This document shows positions 53,766 to 63,044 of a stretch of DNA of 64,000 nucleotides, piece after piece. The number at the start of each line of letters is the position of its first letter. Within the stretch, counting starts at the first letter, position 1. This DNA comes from Lepidostoma basale. Lineage: Eukaryota; Arthropoda; Insecta; Trichoptera; Lepidostomatidae. The position numbers and the translations under genes were made by a program. Location: positions 434,001 through 498,000 of the forward strand of contig JAHDVF020000090.1 in the NCBI GenBank assembly GCA_022606425.2. The letters are read 5' to 3'. Under the pieces are notes generated by a model. That model did no database searches. It was not told where the DNA came from and saw only the letters and a program-made list of their open reading frames with translations.

Positions 53766-54830
53766 TATGGAATAAGTACAAAACTGATCACGGCCATTAA
53801 GTCGCTATACACGGAAAGCACTGCTAGTGTCAGAGTAAATGGAGATCTTACAGCCTGGTTTGATATCAATAAAGGTGTCAAACAAGGTTGCGTAATGTCC
53901 CCGTGGTTATTTAATCTGTATATGGACAATTGTATGAGAGAGCTGAAAGGGTTGGATGTAGGTGCCAAAATGAGCGGAGTGTCAGTAAGCTGTCTCTTGT
54001 ATGCGGATGACGCTGTCCTACTTGCAGACAACGAGCATGAACTACAAGTCCTGGTGAATTGTATGTATGAGGTATGCATGCGAAATGATCTGATGATGAA
54101 TGTTAATAAGTCCAAGGTAATGATTTTTGAAAAGGAAGAAACCACGACAGTCTGCAACATTAGCGTGAATGGTGAAAACTTGGAGCAAGTAGTTGAGTTT
54201 GTGTATTTAGGTAGTATGTTTACAAGAGATGGGAGAGTGGAGAGGGATATTGAAAGAAGGGTTGGGGCAGGCAACAAAGTGAATGGTGCACTTAAAGTTG
54301 TCATCGCAAACAAAAACCTATCCAAAAAAGCTAGAATGGCAGTGCACAATGGTGTTCTTCTACCGACCCTTATGTATGGAAGCGAAGCATGGAACTGGCA
54401 AAGGAAGGATGAAAGTAGAATAAATGCAGTAGAAATGAGATCTCTTAGACGAATGTGTGGATATTCTGTGTATGATAGAGTGTCGAATGAAAATATAAGA
54501 AGTGAATGCGGTGCGAATGATGGTGTCATGAACAAAATAATGAAAGGATCATTAAGATGGTTTGGACATATGGAAAGAATGAATGAAGAAAGAATGGTAA
54601 AAAAATTATATGTTAATGATGTAAATGGTACCAGAAATAGAGGAAGACCAAGGAAAACGTGGCACGATCAAATAAATCAAATATTGAATGTCGGCCATGT
54701 GAGGAGTCAGAGAAATCGACGCGCGTGCATGACACGATGTATGAATGTTGAGGAAGCGAGAGAAATATGTCAGGAAAGAAAGGTGTGGCAGTCCATTCTT
54801 TCTGCCTACCCCTTCGGGGAGACGGCGTGA
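53766..54830 (+). CDS. RTE reverse transcriptase, C-terminal two-thirds of the RT domain to the stop
   Basis: An open frame without stops from about 53766. YGISTKLITAIKSLY and GVKQGCVMSPWLFNLYMDN (RT block B) are followed by CLLYADDAVLLADNEHEL with the YADD active site at 54003-54014. Next come NVNKSKVMIFEKE, FVYLGSMFTRDGRVERDIER, and the C-terminal domain: LPTLMYGSEAWNWQRKDESR, RRMCGYSVYDRVSNEN, GSLRWFGHMERMNEERMVKK, RNRGRPRKTWHDQ, ending KVWQSILSAYPFGETA at 54830. The endonuclease and the N-terminal RT blocks are missing through 5' truncation, so it is inactive alone. An antisense 258-codon frame here is a shadow. Confidence 0.85.
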   Translation, partial: YGISTKLITAIKSLYTESTASVRVNGDLTAWFDINKGVKQGCVMSPWLFNLYMDNCMRELKGLDVGAKMSGVSVSCLLYADDAVLLADNEHELQVLVNCMYEVCMRNDLMMNVNKSKVMIFEKEETTTVCNISVNGENLEQVVEFVYLGSMFTRDGRVERDIERRVGAGNKVNGALKVVIANKNLSKKARMAVHNGVLLPTLMYGSEAWNWQRKDESRINAVEMRSLRRMCGYSVYDRVSNENIRSECGANDGVMNKIMKGSLRWFGHMERMNEERMVKKLYVNDVNGTRNRGRPRKTWHDQINQILNVGHVRSQRNRRACMTRCMNVEEAREICQERKVWQSILSAYPFGETA

Positions 54831-54856
54831 TGGTTAGTTAGTTAGTTAGTTAATTT
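53766..54856 (+). mobile_element. RTE-type LINE, 5'-truncated, (TTAG)n tail; best copy in the window
   Basis: Begins abruptly at about 53766 inside the RT palm and ends GACGGCGTGATGG plus (TTAG)5 at 54832-54856. Its coding part is uninterrupted (see next entry). Related fragments: 10536, 11515, 11755, 14456, 22120, 34389, 35620, 49395, 55316 and 59645. The last 190 bp are almost identical to 59645-59836. No clear target duplication was found. Confidence 0.85.
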
Positions 54857-55315
54857 AAAATTAAGTTTAATATTATTTAGCTCCTATTTCATTGAATATC
54901 ACAAGACCAACTTAAGAAATATTCGAGTATTTTTGAATGTGATAAAACATCCTTATTGTCATGTCGTATAAGGTTATCCATGTAAAGGGCGAATTAGAAG
55001 GGGGAATGGAAAGCGACGGGCCGTCTGCTCAGCCTCAGGTGCGGCGCCATTCTTTGCCGCCGACCCCGTCCGGGGCGCGGGGGGGACCTTGCCGTGCATT
55101 CTACCCCCGACATCAAGATTCCGCATAGCCAATGGAGCGGTGATTTATGGCCGAGGTACACTCGTATAATACGAGTACCATTGCTACTAAACGAGGAAGA
55201 CAGTTCGCTCTTCGGCATTTTCAGAGGGAAATTTGACACAAATTCTGATTCCTTTCGGAAACTGCGTAAATCATGAGAAGAAGAGTCAAGTGCGTTGTAT
55301 AAAAACATTATATAT
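54857..55315. other. GC-rich block 55000-55110; no gene supported
   Basis: GCGGCGCCATTCTTTGCCGC and CCGTCCGGGGCGCGGGGGGG; open frames on both strands lack motifs. It may be host regulatory DNA. Confidence 0.25.
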
Positions 55316-55670
55316 TTACTAACTAACTATCATGCCGTCTCTCAGAAGGGGTAGGCAGAAATAGTGGACCGCTAACTGTTCTTTCCTGACATACTTCTCT
55401 CGCGTTCTCAATACATCGTGTCATGCACGCCCGACGATTTATCCAACTCCTTCGATTTGATATTGATTGCCATGATTTCCTCAGTCTTCCTCTATTTCAA
55501 GCTACGTTTACGTCGTTTGCATATGTTACACTTACTTCAACATTATAATTTCACTTATTCACCATCTTATTGGCCTGCGTTCACTTCTTTCGTTTGTTAC
55601 TCTATCATATTTGTTATCTTCTTATTAGTGACTATGTCATAAACAGATTTACTACACAAATTTTACTAAT
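55316..55670 (-). mobile_element. RTE (TTAG-type) 3' fragment, decayed
   Basis: The 3' end TACTAACTAACTATCATGCC faces 55316. GTAGGCAGAAATAGTGGACC and GACATACTTCTCTCGCGTTC match the reverse complement of 54730-54830. Further in, only CGTTTACGTCGTTTGCATAT and scattered matches remain. Confidence 0.65.
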
Positions 55671-55714
55671 TACTTACTATATGTAATAATTAATGAACTA
55701 AATACAGCGGGGAC

Positions 55715-55806
55715 TTGGGAGAAGGCAGACATCTTGGCAGTGGAATACAAGGCATTGGACAGGGATGAGGAGTGTTAAGGACTTGTTTCAAGTACTATTA
55801 GGCGAT
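55715..55806 (+). mobile_element. RTE ((GAA)n subfamily) short fragment
   Basis: Frame reads RRQTSWQWNTRHWTGMRSVK and DLFQVLL, the WLRNVREWTGIRSVEELFRAA block. No tail. Confidence 0.5.
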
Positions 55807-57677
55807 TATTTAAGTTATTTTTTTTAATATGCCAACCTATAATTTGTTTTTCATTTGGTCAAACATAGTGGATATTTGATGTTGTGTTATGATCTGGAAG
55901 AGACGACGTGTTACGTTAAAATATTAAGACTCCAAAGTTTTACTTGTACTGAAGAATGGCACAAAAATGTTGATAGATAGCGGCTTTGAATTAAATTGAA
56001 GTAAATATTGGATGTACAGTCAATATGTTACGTTTGTAAATCGTTTTCACCTAGCCGGAGCATGGCGGTTATCCGCAGAGTAATTGCATTCCAGACACAC
56101 CCATTACATCTCTGTAAAACAACCTCCCCTCGCAACTAATTGTTCTCCTCTGCATCGCTAATGTTAAAACAACTGTTTCTGTATTTGATGGGGTGGAATA
56201 ATTTCTCTCGCCCGCAGATTGTGCTGGTATCAAACTATTTTGTCCAAATAATTAATCTAATAAGTAGGATTATGTTTCATGTAATGCCATTATTATCATT
56301 TGAGGCCGGATACAATTCGCGATGGTCATGATATTTTGTATAAATGGAAAACAAATAATATAACCGACAGATCCACACACTGTGTTCTCAACTTCTCGCT
56401 AGATACAAAGGAAAACAAGTTATTAATTGCGAAAACCATTACTTTTAGAAAACTGAATGCAAATTGACTTGGATATATTAAAAAACAACGCTGATGAATC
56501 TTCGACTCGTAGAGAATTTCATTTGTTCATTATCTTCCTTTCTTTCCAAGTAAATATAAACTATTCTCTTATGTATTAGTCAAATGGAAAATCTTCCCAC
56601 GTCCTCAGCGCGTTGAGTATTCAGAATAGAGCATCTTCATGCGTCAAAATTAGAAGAATTGTATTAATATTCCCTATTCGCAGTGATCACCAGTGTGATA
56701 GATTTCTAGATTAATCATACTCATTGCACTTTTTAAAATTGATTTATTTTTAAATTCCCATGAAATCTAATATTTGTTCTATTTAAATAATGATTATATC
56801 TCTTTGATTCCCCCATAGATTATTTTGGTATATCTGGTATGACTAGACCTTATTGTAAAGTATCATAATTAATGAAATAGTTCACAAAAGTGTCACTCAC
56901 ACTTTTAATTGAAAAAAATTCGGAGTGGAGACCGCGAGAAATTGTTTGTTTAGGGAGATTCTGGTAAAGGACCTGGTACATACCATGGAGGAGCGTAGGC
57001 TTGATTTATAACCGATCGTAAAAACTGCAAACATTGTGAAACTTCTTAATTGCTCAAAAGGCAAGGAGCACTTTGATTAAAATAAAGTTTTAATGAAATA
57101 GTTGTGAAGGGAATATCATATTGCTATACGATTCTTAAAAAAATAAAAAATAATGGGTATTCTCGGATGATGAATATTTAACTTAGAAAATTTATTTTCC
57201 GCCCGGTTTTCTTTATTTTCAAAATAAAACAGCACACAAATGAAATAAAATAGATTCTAGAGATACCCGTATAGTAGAAATATGACTATCCAAAGTAAAT
57301 ATTAGACACGAGCTCGATAGGAAATATGAAACACTCGAGGCGAGGAATCGACGTGGAAAATCAACACGCTAAGCGATGTAACGCAGTTCAAGCTACGTCA
57401 TAACACGAGGCGACTTAAACGGAACAAACCAACGTAGAAGGGAAAAATTAAAAGATGAAAGGAACATTTCAAAATGATCGTATTATTTAATTGCTTCCAG
57501 TTAAACAAAAAATAGTATACCTTAAGAGGAACCAATATTGTGGATTATATGTAATTTGGCGATTTTAATAGTATATTCGCAGAGCTCTTCTAAAAGTCTT
57601 GGTTAAATTTATTTTGTCCCAGCATAGGCTTCACCTAGTGTGGTAATTATACTATATATGGCGCAGTTTTATTATAA
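55807..57677. other. No gene recognised
   Basis: AT-rich with no supported frame. 57290-57440 is more balanced but unstructured. Confidence 0.35.
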
Positions 57678-57864
57678 TTTTTTTTTTTTTAAAAGACTAA
57701 CCCCAAGGATTTAAATCAATGGTCTTAGAATTTATTTTACAATCTTCAATATGAGGAGAAAATAGCTCATTATCATGAAGAAGAAATCGGGTAGTGTCCA
57801 GGCTCGAACCCATGTCCCCTGGATCAGGAGCCAAGCGTTCTGTCACCTAGACCACCACCCGATT
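57678..57864 (-). mobile_element. Second tRNA-derived SINE type, head plus poly(A)
   Basis: Minus strand: an 80-nt tRNA-like head (57785-57864), about 95 bp of body, then a 13-base A run (57678-57690). In the head the first 8 bases AATCGGGT and last 8 ACCCGATT pair as an acceptor stem. GTGGTCTAGGTGACAGAACG is A-box-like and GGGTTCGAGCC is the B box. The anticodon arm can be drawn with loop CTCCTGA, but stems have mismatches, so it is a SINE head rather than a working tRNA. Confidence 0.65.
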
Positions 57865-58335
57865 GTACTATAAAAATAGCAAATGTAAAAAGATAAACAT
57901 TGTGTTTCAATACTTTCGTATGAAGCATTTAATTTATGGTGTGCTATTTACAAAAACAATTAAAAATCTTGTTTTTATCTACTTCATTTTTCCCAAACCA
58001 ACCGATTTCGTACACAAAACGTGACAAAAATAAAACAAGTGAAAGTGTTTTAAAATTATTTTTAATTGTACTTCAATAAATACACATTGAGTTTACCTAG
58101 AATGTTTGGCGTGCGTGATTTTTGTTTTTTTTTGTGGAATGTATAAATGGTGCACCAGTTAAACCTTTAAATAAGGTATATTACAAAAGTTTTAAAGGCC
58201 ACGTGGGTTTAGCGTCTCAAAATATTTATGTGTAAATATAATTTAAAACAACGTCTCAATGAAGTAAAATTAGTTTTGTATCCGTTATAAAATAGTGTAC
58301 CAGAAATAAGCTCGCAGCCTTCATAACATGTTTCA
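57865..58335. other. No gene recognised
   Basis: AT-rich DNA without supported features. Confidence 0.35.
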
Positions 58336-58429
58336 GGAGATCTCTGGCAAATACTAACTTCCCCGATTACTTTGACGGCCGCTGACGCAACTGAGGAAAC
58401 TTGGTCCGGCAGCGGTGAATGGGTGGTGT
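58336..58429 (+). other. Weak terminal-exon candidate
   Basis: The acceptor-like CATGTTTCAG ends at about 58335. The frame DLWQILTSPITLTAADATEE, TWSGSGEWVV is then open to TGA at about 58427-58429, within a GC-rich block (58360-58460). No poly(A) signal close by and no family recognised. Confidence 0.18.
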
Positions 58430-58696
58430 GACAGTGCGGACGGAGCCGGGCGGGGCGACACGATACAAACTCGCTGACATATGAATAACAACTTGTTTTT
58501 CTTCCTATTTACCTTTCCCCCTTCACACGGAGACTAAAAACATCTCCCACTCGACTCGATGACTTTGGGTCACAAATAACAAAAGTTTGTTTTCTTCAAT
58601 ACAAATCCAAATGAGTAATAATCTATATAATAATATCTTATTTTTCACATTTTTCCATTAGACAAGTCTTAAGTGACTCAGTTTTGTTTCTTGGGA

Positions 58697-58765
58697 CAAT
58701 GATGTAAAACTCCATATAAAATAATTAATATGAATCAAAACGTCTATTTTCTAAAAGTTTTATTC
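58697..58765. repeat. Foldback family A, left end only
   Basis: CAATGATGTAAAACTCCATA, AATTAATATGAATCAAAACG, CTAAAAGTTTTATTC. The rest is absent. Confidence 0.6.
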
Positions 58766-59628
58766 AAATAACTTGAAACTGTTTAATTACAGTAAATACT
58801 GTGTCAGATTTCTAAATATTATATATTGATATTTTTTCTTTAAAAATTTACATATTTAAAAGCGCAAATAATGGAACAACATTAGAACTCTTTGAAGTAC
58901 GGTTTACTTACGATGACCACCTATGTAATACTAGAATAAGTTCCTAAGATATAATAATCCTCGTGTTAACTGAGTCAGCGCACCTGCCCACAATGTGAAC
59001 CGATTTTTCTCTCTGATTACGGAAGCCGAAAACACTTTTTGTGGTTGGAGGGGAAAACTTCCCAGAAAGTTTAAGCGAGGATCATTAGCATTTTAATTCA
59101 AGAGGAGGAATAGATCTTCCGTAACGTTTTCAGGAAAGATTTTTTTATTATTTTAATCATGTTCACGTGACAGGCGATTAGTTTCGGTTCTGGAGAAAAG
59201 CCTTGTGATGTGTTCTTAAAATTATTATAATTCTGTAGGTGGGCGGAGGACTTCCGATAGTCATTATTCATATTTAAGGTTAACTGTTAAAATATGGTAT
59301 TAAATTATACGAACAAGGAAGTTGCCTCCACGTGTGGTGTTAATATAACAGCCGTCGCCTTTGGAATCGATGAAAAGTCGGCCAATCTTCTCATCGTCAT
59401 AAAGGGAACGGCAAGAGAAATAGAAGAGACGAGATTCTATTAACCACTTGTTTGGAATGTACGTATAAAGGATTCTTCCGCAGTATTGACGTACATGTAC
59501 GTTCATACAGCCTACGTCTTATTTTAAATGGCATGCTTATAATTTTGAATAAAACATATTTAACATTTTTTTATAAACACTACATAGATTTATCAATGAC
59601 ATGTTTAAACATTTGTAATATATATTTT
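58766..59628. other. No gene supported
   Basis: A 68-codon minus frame at 59300-59506 and an alternative frame over the same bases are open but not recognisable. Confidence 0.3.
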
Positions 59629-59855
59629 AAGATACGAAAATGAATCACGATAAAATAAATCAAATATTGAATGTCGGCCATGTGAGGAGTCAGAGAAATC
59701 GACGCGCGTACATGATACGATGTATGAATGTTGAGGAAGCGAGAGAAATATGTCAGGAAAGAAAAGTGTGGCAGTCCATTCTTTCTGCCTACCCCTTCGG
59801 GGAGACGGCGTGATGGTTAGTTAGTTAGTTAGTTAAGATATGAAAAAAATCAGTA
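59629..59855 (+). mobile_element. RTE (TTAG-type) 3' end, near-identical to 54665-54856
   Basis: The insert is about 59645-59836. Over 190 bp it differs from 54665-54856 at only a handful of positions, including GCGTACATGATACG for GCGTGCATGACACG. It ends in (TTAG)5. The flanks TTAAGATACGAAAATGAATC (left) and TTAAGATATGAAAAAAATC (right) form an imperfect target duplication. Confidence 0.85.
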
Positions 59856-60495
59856 AACAATGCGGAAAAAAACATCCTTACGAGACTAGCATGCCATTAA
59901 CAAGAAGAAGAAGATGAAGATTATACGAACCATTTATTACGTCTGTTTCGGCCAAAATTATCATAACAATGACTAGATGCCGTATTCGGGTATTCGATAT
60001 TTAATCAGCTTCACAAGATCGAGGGAAGTTAGACTTATTATGGGGCCAAGTTGATTGTGTATTTACGTGGCCCCTCTAAGTAATGAATGTGCGAGTGCAG
60101 TGCAGGTCCGCGCGGCACAGCCGATATGGTTTAATGATTACTCGCGATTCTAATTCCGTATTTCCCAGCCGGCCGCGGGACGCCGCATCCAGGAAAATAT
60201 TATACATGCCGCCGCCACTGCATCTCATGCAAGCGAATTAGTCGGAGGAGACAAATCCGAGGCGATCGCAGAGGCGCCCTCCATACTTTTAGCTGATTGT
60301 TTCGTCGCCGTTTCAAAAATAATTTTTGGTCGCCATTATAGTATTGCTGTTTTCTCTTCCGATCGAACTTCTACCAATATCGTAGCCTATCACTTAAATA
60401 TGATTGGTCAACTGTAGTCTCAATATAGTTCTGTCTATGAATACTCTTTCATTGTTATTTCTGAAAAATTTCGCATTTACTATCGTTAGTATTTA
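59856..60495. other. GC-rich blocks; no gene supported
   Basis: 60090-60290 contains CGCGGCACAGCCGATATGG and GCCGGCCGCGGGACGCCGC. It may be host regulatory DNA. No frame or splice pair is supported. A short AAGAAGAAGAAGATGAAGA run is at 59900-59918. Confidence 0.25.
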
Positions 60496-60499
60496 TCCG

Positions 60500-60780
60500 T
60501 TAGTTAGACACTGAGGACGATAGCAGGCAAGACACTGAGAGATATATGAGGGTATTATAAGATGGAGCAGACAGCGAAAAACGGACTGGTACGGTCGTGT
60601 TAAAAAAATGGACTCTACCAGACTCCCTTATATTGCATTGCATAATCAACCTCATGGGACTCGTCCTCGTGGAAGACCTCCTAAAAGATGGAAGGACAGC
60701 TGGGAATCTACCTCACAGGAGGAGCAACTCTTTAGAGAACAGACCACATAGGTCTACAATAAGGAAGAAGAAGAAGTATT
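60500..60780 (+). mobile_element. RTE-like LINE 3' fragment with (GAA)n tail
   Basis: The true coding frame is 60584-60751: DWYGRVKKMDSTRLPYIALH, NQPHGTRPRGRPPKRWKDSW, ESTSQEEQLFREQTT, stop. GRPPKRWKDSW is the RTE C-terminal signature. The tail GGAAGAAGAAGAAG is at about 60763-60776. The 61-codon frame at 60597 is a shifted reading. Confidence 0.8.
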
Positions 60781-60834
60781 AATCCGTATAATTTCTTTAT
60801 CAATGCATTTATTAGTTCATCTTAAATCCGAAGA

Positions 60835-60975
60835 TTTCAAATATGATAATAATTAAATAAAACGATGTTTTTTAACTACTTCCACTTTTGTCTTTATTTA
60901 GACAGCGACCGGTTTCGCCAGGCTCGCTGGCATCGACAGACTGGTCCATATTTCAAATGTTTTTGATTTGAAAAA
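60835..60975. repeat. Foldback family E, half-element
   Basis: AATAATTAAATAAAACGATG, CTACTTCCACTTTTGTCTTT, AGACAGCGACCGGTTTCGCC, GGCTCGCTGGCATCGACAGA. The reverse complement of the right part of 45335-45465. Confidence 0.6.
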
Positions 60976-61534
60976 TGAACCATCACACAACACCTTTTTG
61001 TTGTGAAATGATGCCATATTTTTTATTTCCTCTTTTTTGGTGGTTATCAGCTAAGTATTAGATATATAATAATAATAATACCATTATATAGTGTTTTAAT
61101 AATATAATCTCCCAAACGATCGAGATATTTTGTACTTACGGGTATGTATAGCCACACCCGTTATAACAATATTTAAATATGTTGGGTAGTTTGATTAGAT
61201 TCGTAGTGCCCCAGACCTAACGCGCCGTCTTTGAGGAGCATCCCTCCTAATGGAACTGCAGGAACAGATTGGACATGTAGTCAAATGAGTTCTATTCCCC
61301 GCACCGCGCAGGCGCTAATTGTATTGTGCAAGCTTCATCAAACCAAACTTTTATATGTATTTCAAATTAGGCTGCGTAACCCTGGAGACGAAGAGGGAAC
61401 ACTATTATGTATGTGTTTTGAATAGTTATATTTACGTTCATCTTGTGGTACTTAAACATTCAATTCATCATCTTGTGGTTGTACGGAAACAAAAAATGTT
61501 TTTGCACCCATTCTAAAATTGTTGCTGGTTCATG
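60976..61534. other. No gene recognised
   Basis: An AATAATAATAAT run near 61066-61080. Otherwise unstructured. Confidence 0.35.
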
Positions 61535-61775
61535 GAATGCCACTTGGGCCTTAAATATGGTAGTCTCACGTTGATTTTACAATTATATACATAATTGTAT
61601 TTATTGAATCTCATTACATGTGATAGATAGCTAGTCTATCGCCATTTTTGTCGTCAAATGAATTTTGCCAGATCAATGACAGCGTGAGTATTTTTTCAAA
61701 CTGTCGCTGGGAATGGAACCCGGGACCTTCGATGTGGCAACCATAGCTGTTGCTACTCTGCTACAAAGGCCAGCA
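61535..61775 (-). mobile_element. tRNA-headed SINE, diverged copy
   Basis: Minus strand: TTGTAGCAGAGTAGCAACAG and GGTCCCGGGTTCCATTCCCA (B box), GCGATAGACTAGCTATCTAT, CACATGTAATGAG, then GGCCCAAGTGGCATTCCATG at the 3' end (61540-61560). Same family as 18596. Confidence 0.7.
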
Positions 61776-62772
61776 ATACACAAAGCTTATTTATAATATT
61801 CGTATTCGATCTTTGTATTAAATATTAATGTTCTAGAAAATAATTGAAATATTTTATTCTCACTTTATTATCGCCTTACTTATTACTTTTGTACAAACCA
61901 CGCCATCCCGCTATCCACTTAGGAAGGGCGGAGTTTACTCAAAATTAAAAAAAAAAAATTAATATTTTGTATAAAAGGAAATTTGTTTTCATTTGTTTTG
62001 AAGACAATAGTCCTCGCTTCATTATTCCGTCTCACACTCACCCTGACGCCTCCATCATACTTCCGCTGTTTCTCGCCTTTAATGTCATCACTGGTCTGAG
62101 GAGCTCTTTGTATTATACAATATAATATAATAAAATAGAATAGATAAATATTTGCTCTGCTTAGCGCCGGCTCGTGTCACTCGCCGTAGCACTATAGTAG
62201 ATGCCAAATCTCATATTTTCAGAATTATTATTGATAATAAGTTACTCACTTCGTCGAAAAAAGTTTTTATGTACTTATTATTAGCAAAGGAAACGTAATC
62301 CAAACATCTTATTCCAGAAAGATTGATAAGAAGCACAACTATTAAATACAGAGAAATAGTCAAAAAGTTTAAATAAAGCTTTAGTGCGAGAGACCGACCC
62401 TTACGGTGTTGATCGCGGTGAAGCAATTGGTATAGGAGGCACGAAAGTACACATTTTAATTAATTTACTAAGCGCCATCGTGTTTGGAAGGGTAGACCGA
62501 TTGCATGGACCGCCTCATCGCTGATAAAATTAACGAAAAAATCAATATTTATTATTATTATTTCCCAGCATTTTGTTTGTAATAAAACACTAACTGGCTA
62601 AGTTAAATGTTTGCGCTCATAAGTCTTTCAAAAACAATAAATAAACTTGGTAAAACAATAACAATGTTTAACCATTTCTTTTAGGCATTACTGAAAAAAA
62701 GTTGAGTGTTCTTGAAATATTACTCTATTATATTTTGTGGTAGATAAATATTATGCCTTGCTAGGGCAAAAT
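61776..62772. other. No gene recognised
   Basis: AT-rich DNA. The 71-codon minus frame at 62211-62426 is hydrophobic without motifs. Confidence 0.35.
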
Positions 62773-62991
62773 TGTCGACTTCATGGCAGAGTGGTAAGAG
62801 CTCTGACTTCCATACCGAAGGTCCCGGGTTCAATTCCCGGCGATGGCAGTGTGATTGTCACACTGTCTTTGGTCTGGTGTAGAATTCTCGTGACAATAAA
62901 ATAGCGATAGATCGGCTACCTATCACATGTCATAAGAATCAAGTATACAGTAATTGGGTTCAAACGACCTGTTGTATACAAGAAAAAAAAA
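62773..62991 (+). mobile_element. tRNA-headed SINE, good copy
   Basis: ATGGCAGAGTGGTAAGAGC (A box), GGGTTCAATTCCCGG (B box), GTGTGATTGTCACACTGTC, GTGTAGAATTCTCGTGACAA, CTACCTATCACATGT, GTTGTATACAAG plus A run. Close to 18596-18838. Confidence 0.85.
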
Positions 62992-63044
62992 ATTAATAAT
63001 AATTGCCGTAAAGAATAATATGTTTTCTAGAAAACTTTATAAAT

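Noticed and set aside
53759..54535. 258-codon minus-strand open frame
   Set aside because: Lies exactly antisense to the RTE reverse transcriptase with its YADD motif. The residues are repetitive and motif-free; a shadow.
54832..54856. Interstitial telomeric repeat
   Set aside because: The unit is TTAG, not TTAGG, and it always follows the RTE 3' end.
57785..57864. Functional tRNA gene
   Set aside because: Acceptor pairs, but the anticodon and T stems have mismatches and the unit continues into a poly(A)-ended body; called a SINE head.
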